A stretch of DNA of 64,000 nt from Clavibacter zhangzhiyongii (GTDB lineage Bacteria > Actinomycetota > Actinomycetes > Actinomycetales > Microbacteriaceae). The notes under the pieces were generated by a model. It was not told the origin of the DNA. It did no database searches and saw only the letters and a list, made by a program, of their open reading frames with translations. A program made the position numbers and the translations under genes. The DNA is taken from the NCBI RefSeq assembly GCF_014775655.1, contig NZ_CP061274.1:62001-126000 (forward strand), written 5' to 3'. Below are positions 15,267-25,332 of this stretch, one piece after another (the first letter of the stretch is position 1; the number at the start of each line of letters is the position of its first letter).

Positions 15267-15968
15267 TCAGCGCTGCAGGCCGTCGCGCTGGATCGCGGCT
15301 GCCGTGAACGTCAGCTGGGCCGAGGCGTTCTCGTAGTCGTTGTCCGCGGTGTCCGGCAGCTGCAGGACCATCAGGGTGTCGAGCTCGAGGGCCGCGCCGT
15401 CGCTCGGGAAGGTGCCGTCGGCCGTCGGCGTGACGCCGAAGTCGGCGGGCGCGAGGGTGGTGGAGTTGCCCGCGCCGGTGATGGACGCGAGCGTGCCGGT
15501 GCCCGTCTCCTCCACGGTGCCCGAGCACGTGTAGGCGCCGACCGGGTCGGTGGCCGAGGTCCAGTCGCCGCCGACGCAGGTCTGCAGCGAGTAGGTGAGG
15601 CCGTCGACCCCGGTGACGAGGGACTCGCCGCCGCCCGGGAGCGCCGCGTCGTCCGTCCCGAGCGTCTCCGCCGTGACCGCGTAGGACAGCTCCACGGCTG
15701 CCACGAGGTCCCCGTCGTTGGTCGCGTCCGGCAGCGCCAGGAGGATCTCCCGCTGCACGGTGTCCCCGGGCGCGATGTCGGCGACCGTGTACGAGCCGGT
15801 GGCGACGATGTCGAGCTGGCCCGCGTCGGCCTGCAGGGTGGCCGTGTCGGAGTCGGTGAAGATGGCGAACGCCCCGCCGGTGACGATCGCGCCGACGGCG
15901 ACGACCGCGCCGGTGGCGACGATCTTGTTCCACGGGCGGCGGCGCGCGGGGGCTGTGGTGGTGCTCAT
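15267..15968 (-). CDS. TasA/camelysin-like secreted subunit with SipW-cognate signal
   Basis: A 233-residue exported protein. The leader RRRPWNKIVATGAVVAVGAIVTGGAFAIFTDSDTA has the ATG-x-G-hydrophobic-FAIFTDSDT form that defines SipW-cognate signals. The mature part (about 45-233) matches the TasA-like layout: LDIVATGSYTVADIAPGDTVQREILL, a paired Cys stretch (TCVGGDW, TCSGTV), and a final LPDTADNDYENASAQLTFTAAAIQ strand. Bacillus TasA forms amyloid-like matrix fibres; this protein may polymerise similarly but that is inference. ATG 15968 follows AGAGGAA. Confidence 0.85.
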   Translation of the reverse strand: MSTTTAPARRRPWNKIVATGAVVAVGAIVTGGAFAIFTDSDTATLQADAGQLDIVATGSYTVADIAPGDTVQREILLALPDATNDGDLVAAVELSYAVTAETLGTDDAALPGGGESLVTGVDGLTYSLQTCVGGDWTSATDPVGAYTCSGTVEETGTGTLASITGAGNSTTLAPADFGVTPTADGTFPSDGAALELDTLMVLQLPDTADNDYENASAQLTFTAAAIQRDGLQR

Positions 15969-16020
15969 GGTGGTTCCTCTCGATGGGTGTCGCGGTGCGC
16001 GGTGTGCGCGGGTCGTGCTG

Positions 16021-16044
16021 CTGGTGCTGGTGCTGGTGCTGGTG
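16021..16044. repeat. Hexanucleotide repeat (CTGGTG)x4 upstream of the TasA-like gene
   Basis: Four exact CTGGTG units at 16021-16044 flanked by partial copies (GTGCTG before, GTGCGG after), 53-76 bp upstream of the TasA-like start, in its 5' region. A slippage-prone tract in this position could tune promoter spacing or leader structure. Confidence 0.6.
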
Positions 16045-16120
16045 CGGTGATGGGCTGCCCCGGCGGGGCGTGTCGCCGCATCCGGGGGCGGATGCGGCAC
16101 GGGGGGTCGAGGGGCGGGCA

Positions 16121-19100
16121 TCAGCAGCCCGCCGCGGAGACGGCCGCCGGCTGGGCGACCGCGGAGGAGGGGGCGCTCGGGATGCCGACCCAGCGCTGCA
16201 GGTCGGGACGCACGCGCCACTGGTAGGAGCGGGACTCGCCGAGCCGGTCGTCCGAGAACGTCGTCGCGGCACCGGCGAGGCGGGCGACCGTGATCCAGGC
16301 GCCCGGGGCGGTGCCCGCGACGCGGCGCTCGACGAGGAGGTCGGTCGCGCCGGGGATCGCGGCCCACGCGACGGCGGTGACGGGCCGGCCGGCGACGCAG
16401 CTCGCGGCCGCCGAGGTCACGGTGGTCGTCGAGGTCCAGCTGCCGGTGGAGGCGCCGAGCGTCGCGTCATCCCGGTGCGTGAACCCGCGGGGCACGAGCG
16501 GCGCGGGATCCAGGAACACCGTGATCGTGGATGACGCGACGATCCCGGTGGCGGGCGCCGCCGGCCGGTCGGTGATCGAGTACGCGACCGCGAAGGACCC
16601 CGCGGCCCCCGACGTCGGCGCCCGGTACGTGCACAGGTCGGCCGCGCAGGAGAAGGACCCGGGGATCCCGCCGGGCGGCACGGCGCCGGTGACCGCGAGC
16701 GCGTCGCCGTCCGCGTCGGTGTCGTTCGCGCGCGGGTCGAGGGTGACCGCGGGGCCGCCGATCGTCGCCACGAGGCGGTCGGCGCGCGCCACGGGGGCGC
16801 CGTTCAACGGCGTGACCGTGATGGTGACGCGCACGTTCCACGTGCCCGCCGCGCCCTGCAGCGCGTAGTCGAAGACGTCGACGCCCGTGAACCCGACGGC
16901 GGACCGGTAGGTGCAGCGCCCGCGCTCCGTGCCGCTCGCGACGCACGTGGCGCTGCCGGCGGTCGGCGACGCGGGCACGGGACCCGCGGCGCCGCCGACG
17001 AGGATCGGGGTCGCCGAGAGCTGCGCGCGGCTGAGGGTCGCGCCCGTGGCCGCGCGGCCGTCGTTCGCGAGGACGTCGATCACGACGGGGACGCCCTGCG
17101 GAGTGGTCGCGGAGTCGGGCAGCGGATCCGGCACGGCCTGCACGGTCGCCGTCGCGGTGGCCTGCACCGGCCCGGTCGGCGCGGTCGCCGTGGCCGTCGC
17201 GGTGTTGACGATGGATCCCGCCTGCACGTCGGCCGCCGTGGCCGTGTACGTGGCGGTCGCCGTGACGACCTGGCCGGGCGCGAGGGTCCCCGCGGTGCCG
17301 GGCCAGGTGTACGCCAGGGCGGAGACGCCGGTGCGCGGATCCGCGATGGCGACGTTCGTCAGCGTGGTGGAACCGGTGTTCCGCAGCCGGAACGCGTAGG
17401 TCACCACGCCGCCTGCGGCCGGCACGTTCTGCGTCGACGCCGTCTTCTGGAGGTCCATGGTCGCGGTGCGGGTGAGCGGCACCGTGGCGCTGGCCGTCGA
17501 CTGCACCGCGACGCCGCCCGCGCTGGCGCCGCGCGCGGTGGCCGTGTTCGCGACCTGCCCGGCGTCGACGTCGGCCTGCCGCACGGTGTAGCCCGCGGTC
17601 GCCGTGACGGACTGGCCGACGGCGAGGGTCCCCGCGGTGCCGGGCCAGGCGTACGTCACGCTCGAGAGCCCGGGCAGCGGATCCGTGAGCGCCACCCCGG
17701 TGAGCGGCACGGAGCCGCTGTTGCGGAGGACGAAGGAGTACGCGACGGTCGCGCCCGGCCCGCTGCCCGTGAGCGTCGCGGTCTTGGTGAGCGCGATCGC
17801 CGCGGCGCCGGCGACGGGCGTGCTGGTGCTCGAGGTCGCCGTCGGCGCGGCCTGCCCGGCGAAGGTGCGCCCGGAGACGGTGGCGGTGTTGACGATCGGC
17901 GTCGCGGCGTCCACGTCGGCCTGGGTCACGACGTACGCGGTCGACGTGAAGGCCTGCGTGGCGCCCGGCGCGAGGGTGACGCTGGCCGGGCTGATGCCCG
18001 TGACGCGCGGATCGGCCACCGCCACCTGGTACAGCGACACGTTCCCGGAGTTCCGCGCCTGGAACGCGTACGCGATCCGCTCGCCGACGTCCGCCCGCCC
18101 GTTGCCGTTCGCGTCGGCGAGCGTGCCCGTCTTGGTGAGCGTCAGCCCCGGGGCGGGCGCGACGATCGGCACGGTCACGGAGCTCGTGTTGCTCGTGACG
18201 CCGAAGAGCAGCGTGTTGACGCCGCGCGCGCTCGCGGTGTTGACGAGGGTGCCGGACATCGCCTCCGCCGGCGTCACGACGTGACCGCCCACGCAGGTCG
18301 TCGAGGCCCCGATGAGGAGCAGGCCCAGCCCCAGCAGCATCCCGGGGCACGTGACGGACGGCACCAGGGGATCGGTCACCGTCAGGTTCGAGAGGACGAC
18401 CCCGCCCGTGTTGCTGAGCACGAACTGGTACGGGACCGTCTGCCCCTCGGCGTACGCCGCCGGCTGCGGGTTCGTGCGGTCCACCTGCTTCACGAGGTTG
18501 AGCGGGCTGAGGTCATCGATGCTCGAGACGCTCACCTCGCGGATCAGGTGCGTGTCGGTGAACGAGCCCGTGGAGGCGAGGTAGCCGAGCTTGTAGGAGG
18601 AGGGGGCGGCCGTGGTCATCGTGTACTGCAGCACCCGCGTGAGCGAGGCGGCCGACGCCCCCGCGGTGGCGCCCGCGTAGACCGTGACGACCGGGAAGCG
18701 CGCGGGCGAGACGGTGATCCGGATCCTGCGCCCGAGGTCGGCGGTGGGCGTGCTCAGCGTCGTGGTCGCGCGGAGCGACGTCGACGGCCGTGCGCCGGCG
18801 AGGTAGCAGTACCCGCTCGTGCCCGTGCCGGGGCCGCGCAGCGCGATGGTGTCGGGGCTGGCGAGGACGCCGGCGGTGACGCAGCCGGTGCCGCGGCCCT
18901 CGGTGCCGCTGGAGAAGTTGCCGTACGCGTCGAGGCCGACGCCGAGGTAGCCGCCGGCCACGCCCGGGACGTTCGTGGTCTGGGCGTAGCCGAGGGATCC
19001 GCCGGCGGCGCCCGCCGAGGTGAGCGGCACGGATCCGTCCGTGAGGAAGAAGCCGATGCCGTCCGCGCCACCCGAGGAGGTGCCGTACTGGTACTGGTCG

Positions 19101-19519
19101 AACGTGATGTCGAGGCCGCCGCTCGCGGGGATGGCCGAGTCGTAGACCACGCCGCCCACGGCGCTCGGGCGGTTGTCGGTGAGCTGCAGGGCGCCCGGGT
19201 TCGCGCTGGCGGGAGGCGCCTGGGTGCGGCTGCCGCACACGCCCAGCGTCGAGCTGCCGCTGGCCGGGGCGGAGGTCGCGCGGGTCAGGCAGGCGCTGCC
19301 GAGCGGCTTCCACGCGGGATCGGTGACGCTCGCGCCGGCGAACGACTCGCGGATCAGCTGCGACGCGGCCGTGGCGGTCTGCGCCGGCAGGCTCACGAGG
19401 AGGGCGGCGCCCACGGCGGCCGCCACGAGCGCGGCGACGCGGCGGAGCACCGGGCGCGATCGCGGTCCGCGGACGGTGCGGGACGGCTCGGCGGCATGGC
19501 GCGCACGCGCTCGATCCAC
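16121..19519 (-). CDS. Giant secreted adhesin-like protein: lectin-like domain plus DUF11-type repeats
   Basis: About 1,132 residues. Signal core VLRRVAALVAAAVGAALLVSLPAQTATAA near 24-52. A legume-lectin-like domain (about 54-310) carries ITFDQYQYGTSSGGADGIGFFLTDG. Four or five DUF11/DUF7507-type repeats (about 320-800) have LTKTxTL openings, YxFxxRNxG, LTxVxxxDP and NTATA endings. Two cadherin-like modules follow (VDVFDYALQG; DTDADGDALAVTG), then a fibronectin-like C-terminal region ending in Cys. No LPXTG or membrane anchor was seen. Start uncertain: GTG 19519 has AGGGGG 8 bp upstream; GTG 19450 gives a cleaner signal without a ribosome site; longer starts run to 19729. Probably adhesive. 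Confidence 0.8.
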   Translation of the reverse strand: MDRARARHAAEPSRTVRGPRSRPVLRRVAALVAAAVGAALLVSLPAQTATAASQLIRESFAGASVTDPAWKPLGSACLTRATSAPASGSSTLGVCGSRTQAPPASANPGALQLTDNRPSAVGGVVYDSAIPASGGLDITFDQYQYGTSSGGADGIGFFLTDGSVPLTSAGAAGGSLGYAQTTNVPGVAGGYLGVGLDAYGNFSSGTEGRGTGCVTAGVLASPDTIALRGPGTGTSGYCYLAGARPSTSLRATTTLSTPTADLGRRIRITVSPARFPVVTVYAGATAGASAASLTRVLQYTMTTAAPSSYKLGYLASTGSFTDTHLIREVSVSSIDDLSPLNLVKQVDRTNPQPAAYAEGQTVPYQFVLSNTGGVVLSNLTVTDPLVPSVTCPGMLLGLGLLLIGASTTCVGGHVVTPAEAMSGTLVNTASARGVNTLLFGVTSNTSSVTVPIVAPAPGLTLTKTGTLADANGNGRADVGERIAYAFQARNSGNVSLYQVAVADPRVTGISPASVTLAPGATQAFTSTAYVVTQADVDAATPIVNTATVSGRTFAGQAAPTATSSTSTPVAGAAAIALTKTATLTGSGPGATVAYSFVLRNSGSVPLTGVALTDPLPGLSSVTYAWPGTAGTLAVGQSVTATAGYTVRQADVDAGQVANTATARGASAGGVAVQSTASATVPLTRTATMDLQKTASTQNVPAAGGVVTYAFRLRNTGSTTLTNVAIADPRTGVSALAYTWPGTAGTLAPGQVVTATATYTATAADVQAGSIVNTATATATAPTGPVQATATATVQAVPDPLPDSATTPQGVPVVIDVLANDGRAATGATLSRAQLSATPILVGGAAGPVPASPTAGSATCVASGTERGRCTYRSAVGFTGVDVFDYALQGAAGTWNVRVTITVTPLNGAPVARADRLVATIGGPAVTLDPRANDTDADGDALAVTGAVPPGGIPGSFSCAADLCTYRAPTSGAAGSFAVAYSITDRPAAPATGIVASSTITVFLDPAPLVPRGFTHRDDATLGASTGSWTSTTTVTSAAASCVAGRPVTAVAWAAIPGATDLLVERRVAGTAPGAWITVARLAGAATTFSDDRLGESRSYQWRVRPDLQRWVGIPSAPSSAVAQPAAVSAAGC

Positions 19520-19592
19520 CTCGACCACCCCCTGGACGTCGCCCTCCCGGAGGAGCGGCGCGAGGCCCCCCGGCCTCGCCTCGGCAACGGTA

Positions 19593-19604
19593 GATCGGCC
19601 GATC
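19593..19604. promoter_or_regulatory. Palindrome upstream of giant surface protein gene
   Basis: Perfect 12-bp palindrome GATCGGCCGATC, 74 bp upstream of the chosen start; TAGATCG at 19591 also recurs inverted as CGATCTA at 19629-19635. Possible regulator site for the minus-strand gene. No regulator can be named. Confidence 0.35.
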
Positions 19605-19714
19605 ACCAGGGGAAAAGGGACCCAGTGGCGATCTAGGTGAACCAGTAGCCCCCGTTCCGGGACCCAGGCCCCCCGACCGAGGCGCACCCAGCGGCGCATC
19701 CCGGTGGATCCTGT

Positions 19715-19739
19715 GAGTTGAGCCGACATCGCTCAACTC
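19715..19739. promoter_or_regulatory. HAIR operator 1 (HspR site)
   Basis: Perfect 9-bp inverted repeat GAGTTGAGC-N7-GCTCAACTC, close to the known HspR-associated inverted repeat CTTGAGT-N7-ACTCAAG. It lies just upstream of the dnaK -35 element. HspR is encoded at the end of the operon it would repress. Confidence 0.85.
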
Positions 19740-19752
19740 CTGCTCCCGCGAC

Positions 19753-19780
19753 TTGACGCTCCGCGGCGCGCGAGTAGAGT
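19753..19780 (+). promoter_or_regulatory. dnaK operon promoter
   Basis: -35 TTGACG at 19753-19758, 16-bp spacer, -10 TAGAGT at 19775-19780, giving a leader of about 120 nt before dnaK. The -10 overlaps the second HAIR site, so bound HspR would block polymerase directly. Confidence 0.7.
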
Positions 19781-19801
19781 TGAGTCATCGCGGCTCAAGT
19801 A
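19777..19801. promoter_or_regulatory. HAIR operator 2 (HspR site)
   Basis: GAGTTGAGT-N7-GCTCAAGTA; the inner TTGAG/CTCAA half-sites are intact while the outer bases diverge. Together with the site at 19715 it brackets the promoter. Confidence 0.75.
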
Positions 19802-19910
19802 GCACGCCGCTGACGAAGCGGCACCGCGAGCGAGACTCCGCGGGACACCCGCGTCACCCACGAAGCGACCCCGTGATCCGGGGCCTGCGGCAACAGAAGG
19901 AGAACACCCC

Positions 19911-21778
<1,868 letters not shown>

Positions 21779-21782
<4 letters not shown>

Positions 21783-22432
21783 CCGAGGACACCGCGAACG
21801 GCGAGGGCCGCGTGCCCGAGGACGAGGGAGCCGAGCAGTCGGCCTCCTCGGCCCCGGCCGGGCCTGACGCCACGGCGGACGCCGCGGCCGACGCGGCCTC
21901 GGTCCCGGGCGAGGACGGCGCGTTCGTCGAGGCCGAGGGCCCCGACGTCGAGACGACCGACCCCATGGACGAGGAGCTGCAGGACCTCATCGAGAAGACC
22001 CGGAACGAGCCCGTCGAGGGCGACTCCGAGCACCTCGCGGACCTGAAGCGCGTCACCGCCGAGTACGCCAACTACCGCAAGCGCACCGAGGCCAACCGCG
22101 AGATCGAGCGCCAGCGCGCGGTCGGCGACGTGGTCAAGGGCATCCTCCCGGTGCTCGACGACCTCGATCGCGCCGAGAAGCACGGCGACCTCGCGGAGGG
22201 CGGACCGCTCACCGCGATCGTCGCCAAGCTGCGGACCAACGTGGAGCGCATCGGGCTGGTCAAGGTGGGCGCCGTCGGCGACGCCTTCGACCCGCAGGTG
22301 CACGAGGCGATCTTCCAGAAGCCGAACCCCGAGGTCCAGGTGGACACCGTCGCGGACGTCGTCGAGAGTGGCTACTACATCGGCGAGACGCTGCTGCGGG
22401 CCGCGAAGGTCGTCGTCGACAAGCCGGAGTAG
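21779..22432 (+). CDS. grpE: Nucleotide exchange factor GrpE
   Basis: A 217-residue cofactor that releases ADP from DnaK. The first 65 residues are an acidic, Ala-rich disordered tail. A coiled coil follows ([26 protein letters not shown] region, about 82-107), then the C-terminal beta domain with [13 protein letters not shown] (about 161-174) and [16 protein letters not shown] at the end. ATG overlaps the dnaK stop. A strong hairpin follows 37 bp after its stop. Confidence 0.97.
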
Positions 22433-22469
22433 CGCCATCATCCGCAGCATCGATCCGGCTGCACCCACC

Positions 22470-22507
22470 CCGGTCCGGGCGTCCGCACGCGCGGGCGCCC
22501 GGACCGG
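22470..22507 (+). terminator. Hairpin between grpE and dnaJ
   Basis: Perfect 12-bp stem CCGGTCCGGGCG / CGCCCGGACCGG with a 14-nt loop in the 117-bp grpE-dnaJ gap. It may be a partial terminator or processing stem that lowers dnaJ-hspR expression relative to dnaK-grpE. Confidence 0.6.
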
Positions 22508-22549
22508 GTCGTGCGGCCCCCACCACGAGAAGAAGAAGGGAGGCGTCTG

Positions 22550-23560
22550 ATGGCCAGCCAGGACTGGTTCGACAAGGACTTCTACAAGGTCCTCGGAGTG
22601 TCCAAGGACGTCTCGGAGGCCGACCTCAAGAAGGCCTACCGCAAGCTCGCGCGGCAGTACCACCCGGACAGCAACCCGGATCCGTCGGCCGAGGCGCGCT
22701 TCAAGGAGATCAGCGAGGCCAACGCCGTGCTGTCCGACAAGGAGCAGCGCCGCGAGTACGACCAGGTGCGCGCGATGGGATCCGGCGCCCGCTTCAGCGC
22801 GCCCGGCGCCGGCGCCCAGGGCGGCGGCTTCGAGGACGTCTTCGGCGGCATGTTCGGCCAGCAGGCCGGCGGCCGCGGGCGGCGCGCCGGGTTCGGATCC
22901 GGCCAGCCGCAGTACAGCCAGGGCGGGTTCGAGGACATCCTCGGCGGCATGTTCGGCAACGGCGGCTTCGGCCAGTCGACCGGCGGCTACCGCGGGTACG
23001 GGGCGCCCACCAAGGGCCGCGACGTGACGGCGTCGACCACGATCGACTTCCTCACCGCGGTGCAGGGCGACGTCGTGCGCCTGCAGGACTCCGACGGCCG
23101 CCCCCTCACGGTGCGCGTGCCGGCCGGCGTCTCCGACGGGCAGAAGATCCGCCTCGCCGGCAAGGGCGAGCCCTCGGGGGACGGCGGCGCGTCGGGGGAC
23201 ATCATCCTCACCGTGCACGTGCGTCCGCACCCCGTGTTCGAGCGCGACGGGCTGAACCTCCGGGTCAACGTGCCCGTGACGTTCCCCGAGGCCGCGCTCG
23301 GCGCGACCATCGAGGTGCCGACGCTCGGCGGCGATCCGGTGCGGCTGAAGGTCGCGCCCGGCACGTCGAGCGGCAAGGTGCTCCGCGTCAAGGGCCGCGG
23401 CGTCACGACCCCGAAGGGCACGGGCGACCTGCTCGCGCGCATCGAGGTCGCGGTGCCGTCGCGCCTCACGGACGCGCAGCGCGTGGCGCTCGACGCCTTC
23501 GCCAGCTCGGGCCCCGCCGAGGACCCGCGCGCGGAGCTCATCGAGCGAGCCCGGGGCTGA
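22550..23560 (+). CDS. dnaJ: DnaJ-type co-chaperone lacking the zinc-finger domain
   Basis: A 336-residue Hsp40. J-domain (about 7-73) with YHPDSN (HPD intact), then a Gly/Phe-rich linker (about 80-150) containing two similar GGFEDVFGGMFG and GGFEDILGGMFG units, then C-terminal beta domains (about 155-320). The four CxxCxGxG zinc motifs of canonical DnaJ are absent; the protein has no cysteine cluster. It is thus DnaJ2/CbpA-like in architecture although located in the dnaK operon. ATG 22550 chosen over an upstream in-frame ATG at 22511 because the J-domain starts here. Confidence 0.93.
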   Translation: MASQDWFDKDFYKVLGVSKDVSEADLKKAYRKLARQYHPDSNPDPSAEARFKEISEANAVLSDKEQRREYDQVRAMGSGARFSAPGAGAQGGGFEDVFGGMFGQQAGGRGRRAGFGSGQPQYSQGGFEDILGGMFGNGGFGQSTGGYRGYGAPTKGRDVTASTTIDFLTAVQGDVVRLQDSDGRPLTVRVPAGVSDGQKIRLAGKGEPSGDGGASGDIILTVHVRPHPVFERDGLNLRVNVPVTFPEAALGATIEVPTLGGDPVRLKVAPGTSSGKVLRVKGRGVTTPKGTGDLLARIEVAVPSRLTDAQRVALDAFASSGPAEDPRAELIERARG

Positions 23561-23561
23561 C

Positions 23562-24065
23562 GTGGATCCCCGCGACGCGATGGACGAGGACGCCCCCGTC
23601 TTCGTGATCTCCGTGGCGGCGGAGCTCTCGGGCATGCACCCGCAGACGCTCCGGCAGTACGACCGCCTCGGGCTCGTGTCGCCCACCCGCACGGCCGGGC
23701 GCTCCCGCCGCTACTCGATGCGCGACATCGTGCAGCTGCGGGAGGTCGCCCGGCTGGGCGCGGAGGGCGTGAGCCTGGAGGGGATCGCGCGGATCCTCGA
23801 GCTCGAGAACCAGGTGTCGGAGCTCCGCGGCCGCGTCCGCCAGCTCGAGTCGGCCCTCGCCGACGAGCTGCTCTCCCGGCCCGGCCGCCGCGTCTTCGCG
23901 GCCCGCGGCGACGGCGACGTGGTGTCGCTGCGCGCGGGCGTGCGGCCCTCGCGGCAGACCGAGGTCGTGCTCTACCGCGCGGCGCTCACGCGGCACGCGC
24001 CGGATCCGGGCGAGGACGCCGACGCGCATGCGGGCACCGATCCCGACGGGCGCGGCCCGCGGTGA
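23562..24065 (+). CDS. hspR: Heat-shock repressor HspR (MerR family)
   Basis: A 167-residue MerR-type repressor of the dnaK operon. Helix-turn-helix at about 14-60: VISVAAELSGMHPQTLRQYDRLGLV, then SRRYSMRDIVQLREVARL, the HspR signature. A coiled coil follows (LELENQVSELRGRVRQLESAL, about 85-108) and a variable tail. In other actinobacteria HspR needs DnaK as co-repressor and binds HAIR sites, two of which precede dnaK here. GTG 23562 is 2 bp after dnaJ; an ATG at 23580 is an alternative. Confidence 0.92.
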   Translation: MDPRDAMDEDAPVFVISVAAELSGMHPQTLRQYDRLGLVSPTRTAGRSRRYSMRDIVQLREVARLGAEGVSLEGIARILELENQVSELRGRVRQLESALADELLSRPGRRVFAARGDGDVVSLRAGVRPSRQTEVVLYRAALTRHAPDPGEDADAHAGTDPDGRGPR

Positions 24066-25282
24066 GCGACCCCGCCGCATCCGCCGCATCCGCCGCCGAC
24101 GACCTCCTCGACCTGGGCGCGCTCCGGCGCCGGCCCGACGTCGAGGCCGACAACCTGTTCGCGGCCGACGCCGCCGACCGCCTGCTCCTCGACGAGCTCG
24201 TCGCGCTGCTCGCGACCGCCGCCGACGCCGGACGCCCCGTGCAGGCCGCGGAGCTCGTCGTGGTCGGCGACGCCTACGGCGCCCTCGCGCTGGGAGCCGC
24301 CGCCGCGCTCCGCCGAGCCGGGGCCGGGGCCGCGGATCCGATCCGCCTCCGCGTGCACCAGGACGCGCTGACCTCCGAGACCGCCCTCGACCTCAACGCG
24401 GTGCTCATCGGCGAGACCGCCGGGATCGCGCACCACGGGCTCGACGACGCGCTCGCCGCGGGCGCTCGCGTGGTGCTCGCCCGCCTGCCGCGCAGCCTCG
24501 ACGCGCTCGACGAGTGGGCCGGCGTGGTCGCGCGCGCCGCGGCCGACGACGTGACCGTGCTCGCCGGCGGCCGCGTCAAGCACATGACGCCCGCGATGAC
24601 GGACGTGCTCCGCCGCCGCTTCGGCGACGTGCACGCGACCCTCGCGCGGCAGAAGTCGCGCGTGCTCGTGGCGCGCCGGCCCCTGCGCGACGCCGCGGTC
24701 GACGCGTACCCCCGCCGCGAGTCGCACCCCGACCTCGGCCTCGAGGTGCGCGCGCACGGCGCCGCCTTCGCGGGATCCAAGGTCGACATCGGTACGCGCT
24801 TCCTGCTCTCCTTCCTGCCCGACCTGCCGGCCGACGCCCGCGTCGCGGTCGACCTCGGCTGCGGCACGGGCGTCATCGCGTCGGCCGTCGCGCTCGCCCG
24901 GCCGGACCTCCGCGTCATCGCGACCGACCAGTCCTGGGCGGCCGTCGACTCGGCGCGCGCGACCGTCGCGGCCAACGGGCTCGGGGAGCGGGTGACCGTG
25001 GTGCGCGACGACGCCGGGTCCACCGTGCCCGACGGATCCGCCGACCTCGTGCTCCTCAACCCGCCGTTCCACACGGGCGCGACCGTGCACGCAGGCCTCG
25101 CGCCGCGCCTGTTCGCCGCCGCGGCGCGCATGCTCCGCCCGGGCGGCGAGCTCTGGACCGTCTACAACAGCCCGCTCGGCTACCGCCCGCAGCTGACCCG
25201 GATCGTGGGCCCGACGCGCGAGGCGGGACGGAACGCGAAGTTCACGGTCGCCGTCTCGACGCGGGCGGATCCCCGGGCCTAG
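24062..25282 (+). CDS. Class I methyltransferase, RsmC/RlmG-like (rRNA guanine-N2)
   Basis: A 406-residue protein of two Rossmann-like halves, as in RsmC/RlmG. The N-terminal half (about 1-215) lacks SAM motifs. The C-terminal half has motif I VDLGCGTGVIASAVAL (about 261-276), an acidic strand VIATDQSWAAV, and the catalytic NPPFHTG (about 327-333) used by N-methyltransferases acting on exocyclic amines. Likely methylates a guanine of 16S or 23S rRNA. GTG start overlaps the hspR stop (GTGA), so it is co-transcribed with the chaperone operon. Confidence 0.83.
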   Translation: MSDPAASAASAADDLLDLGALRRRPDVEADNLFAADAADRLLLDELVALLATAADAGRPVQAAELVVVGDAYGALALGAAAALRRAGAGAADPIRLRVHQDALTSETALDLNAVLIGETAGIAHHGLDDALAAGARVVLARLPRSLDALDEWAGVVARAAADDVTVLAGGRVKHMTPAMTDVLRRRFGDVHATLARQKSRVLVARRPLRDAAVDAYPRRESHPDLGLEVRAHGAAFAGSKVDIGTRFLLSFLPDLPADARVAVDLGCGTGVIASAVALARPDLRVIATDQSWAAVDSARATVAANGLGERVTVVRDDAGSTVPDGSADLVLLNPPFHTGATVHAGLAPRLFAAAARMLRPGGELWTVYNSPLGYRPQLTRIVGPTREAGRNAKFTVAVSTRADPRA

Positions 25283-25332
25283 CCTCGGGCCACCGCCGGC
25301 GACCCGCGCCGCCCGCTCACCGAGGAGCCGCC

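Noticed and set aside
16121-19729. Extending the giant surface protein to the longest start at 19729
   Set aside because: This would put about 70 polar residues before the signal peptide and overlap the HAIR operator; a start near 19519 or 19450 is more likely.
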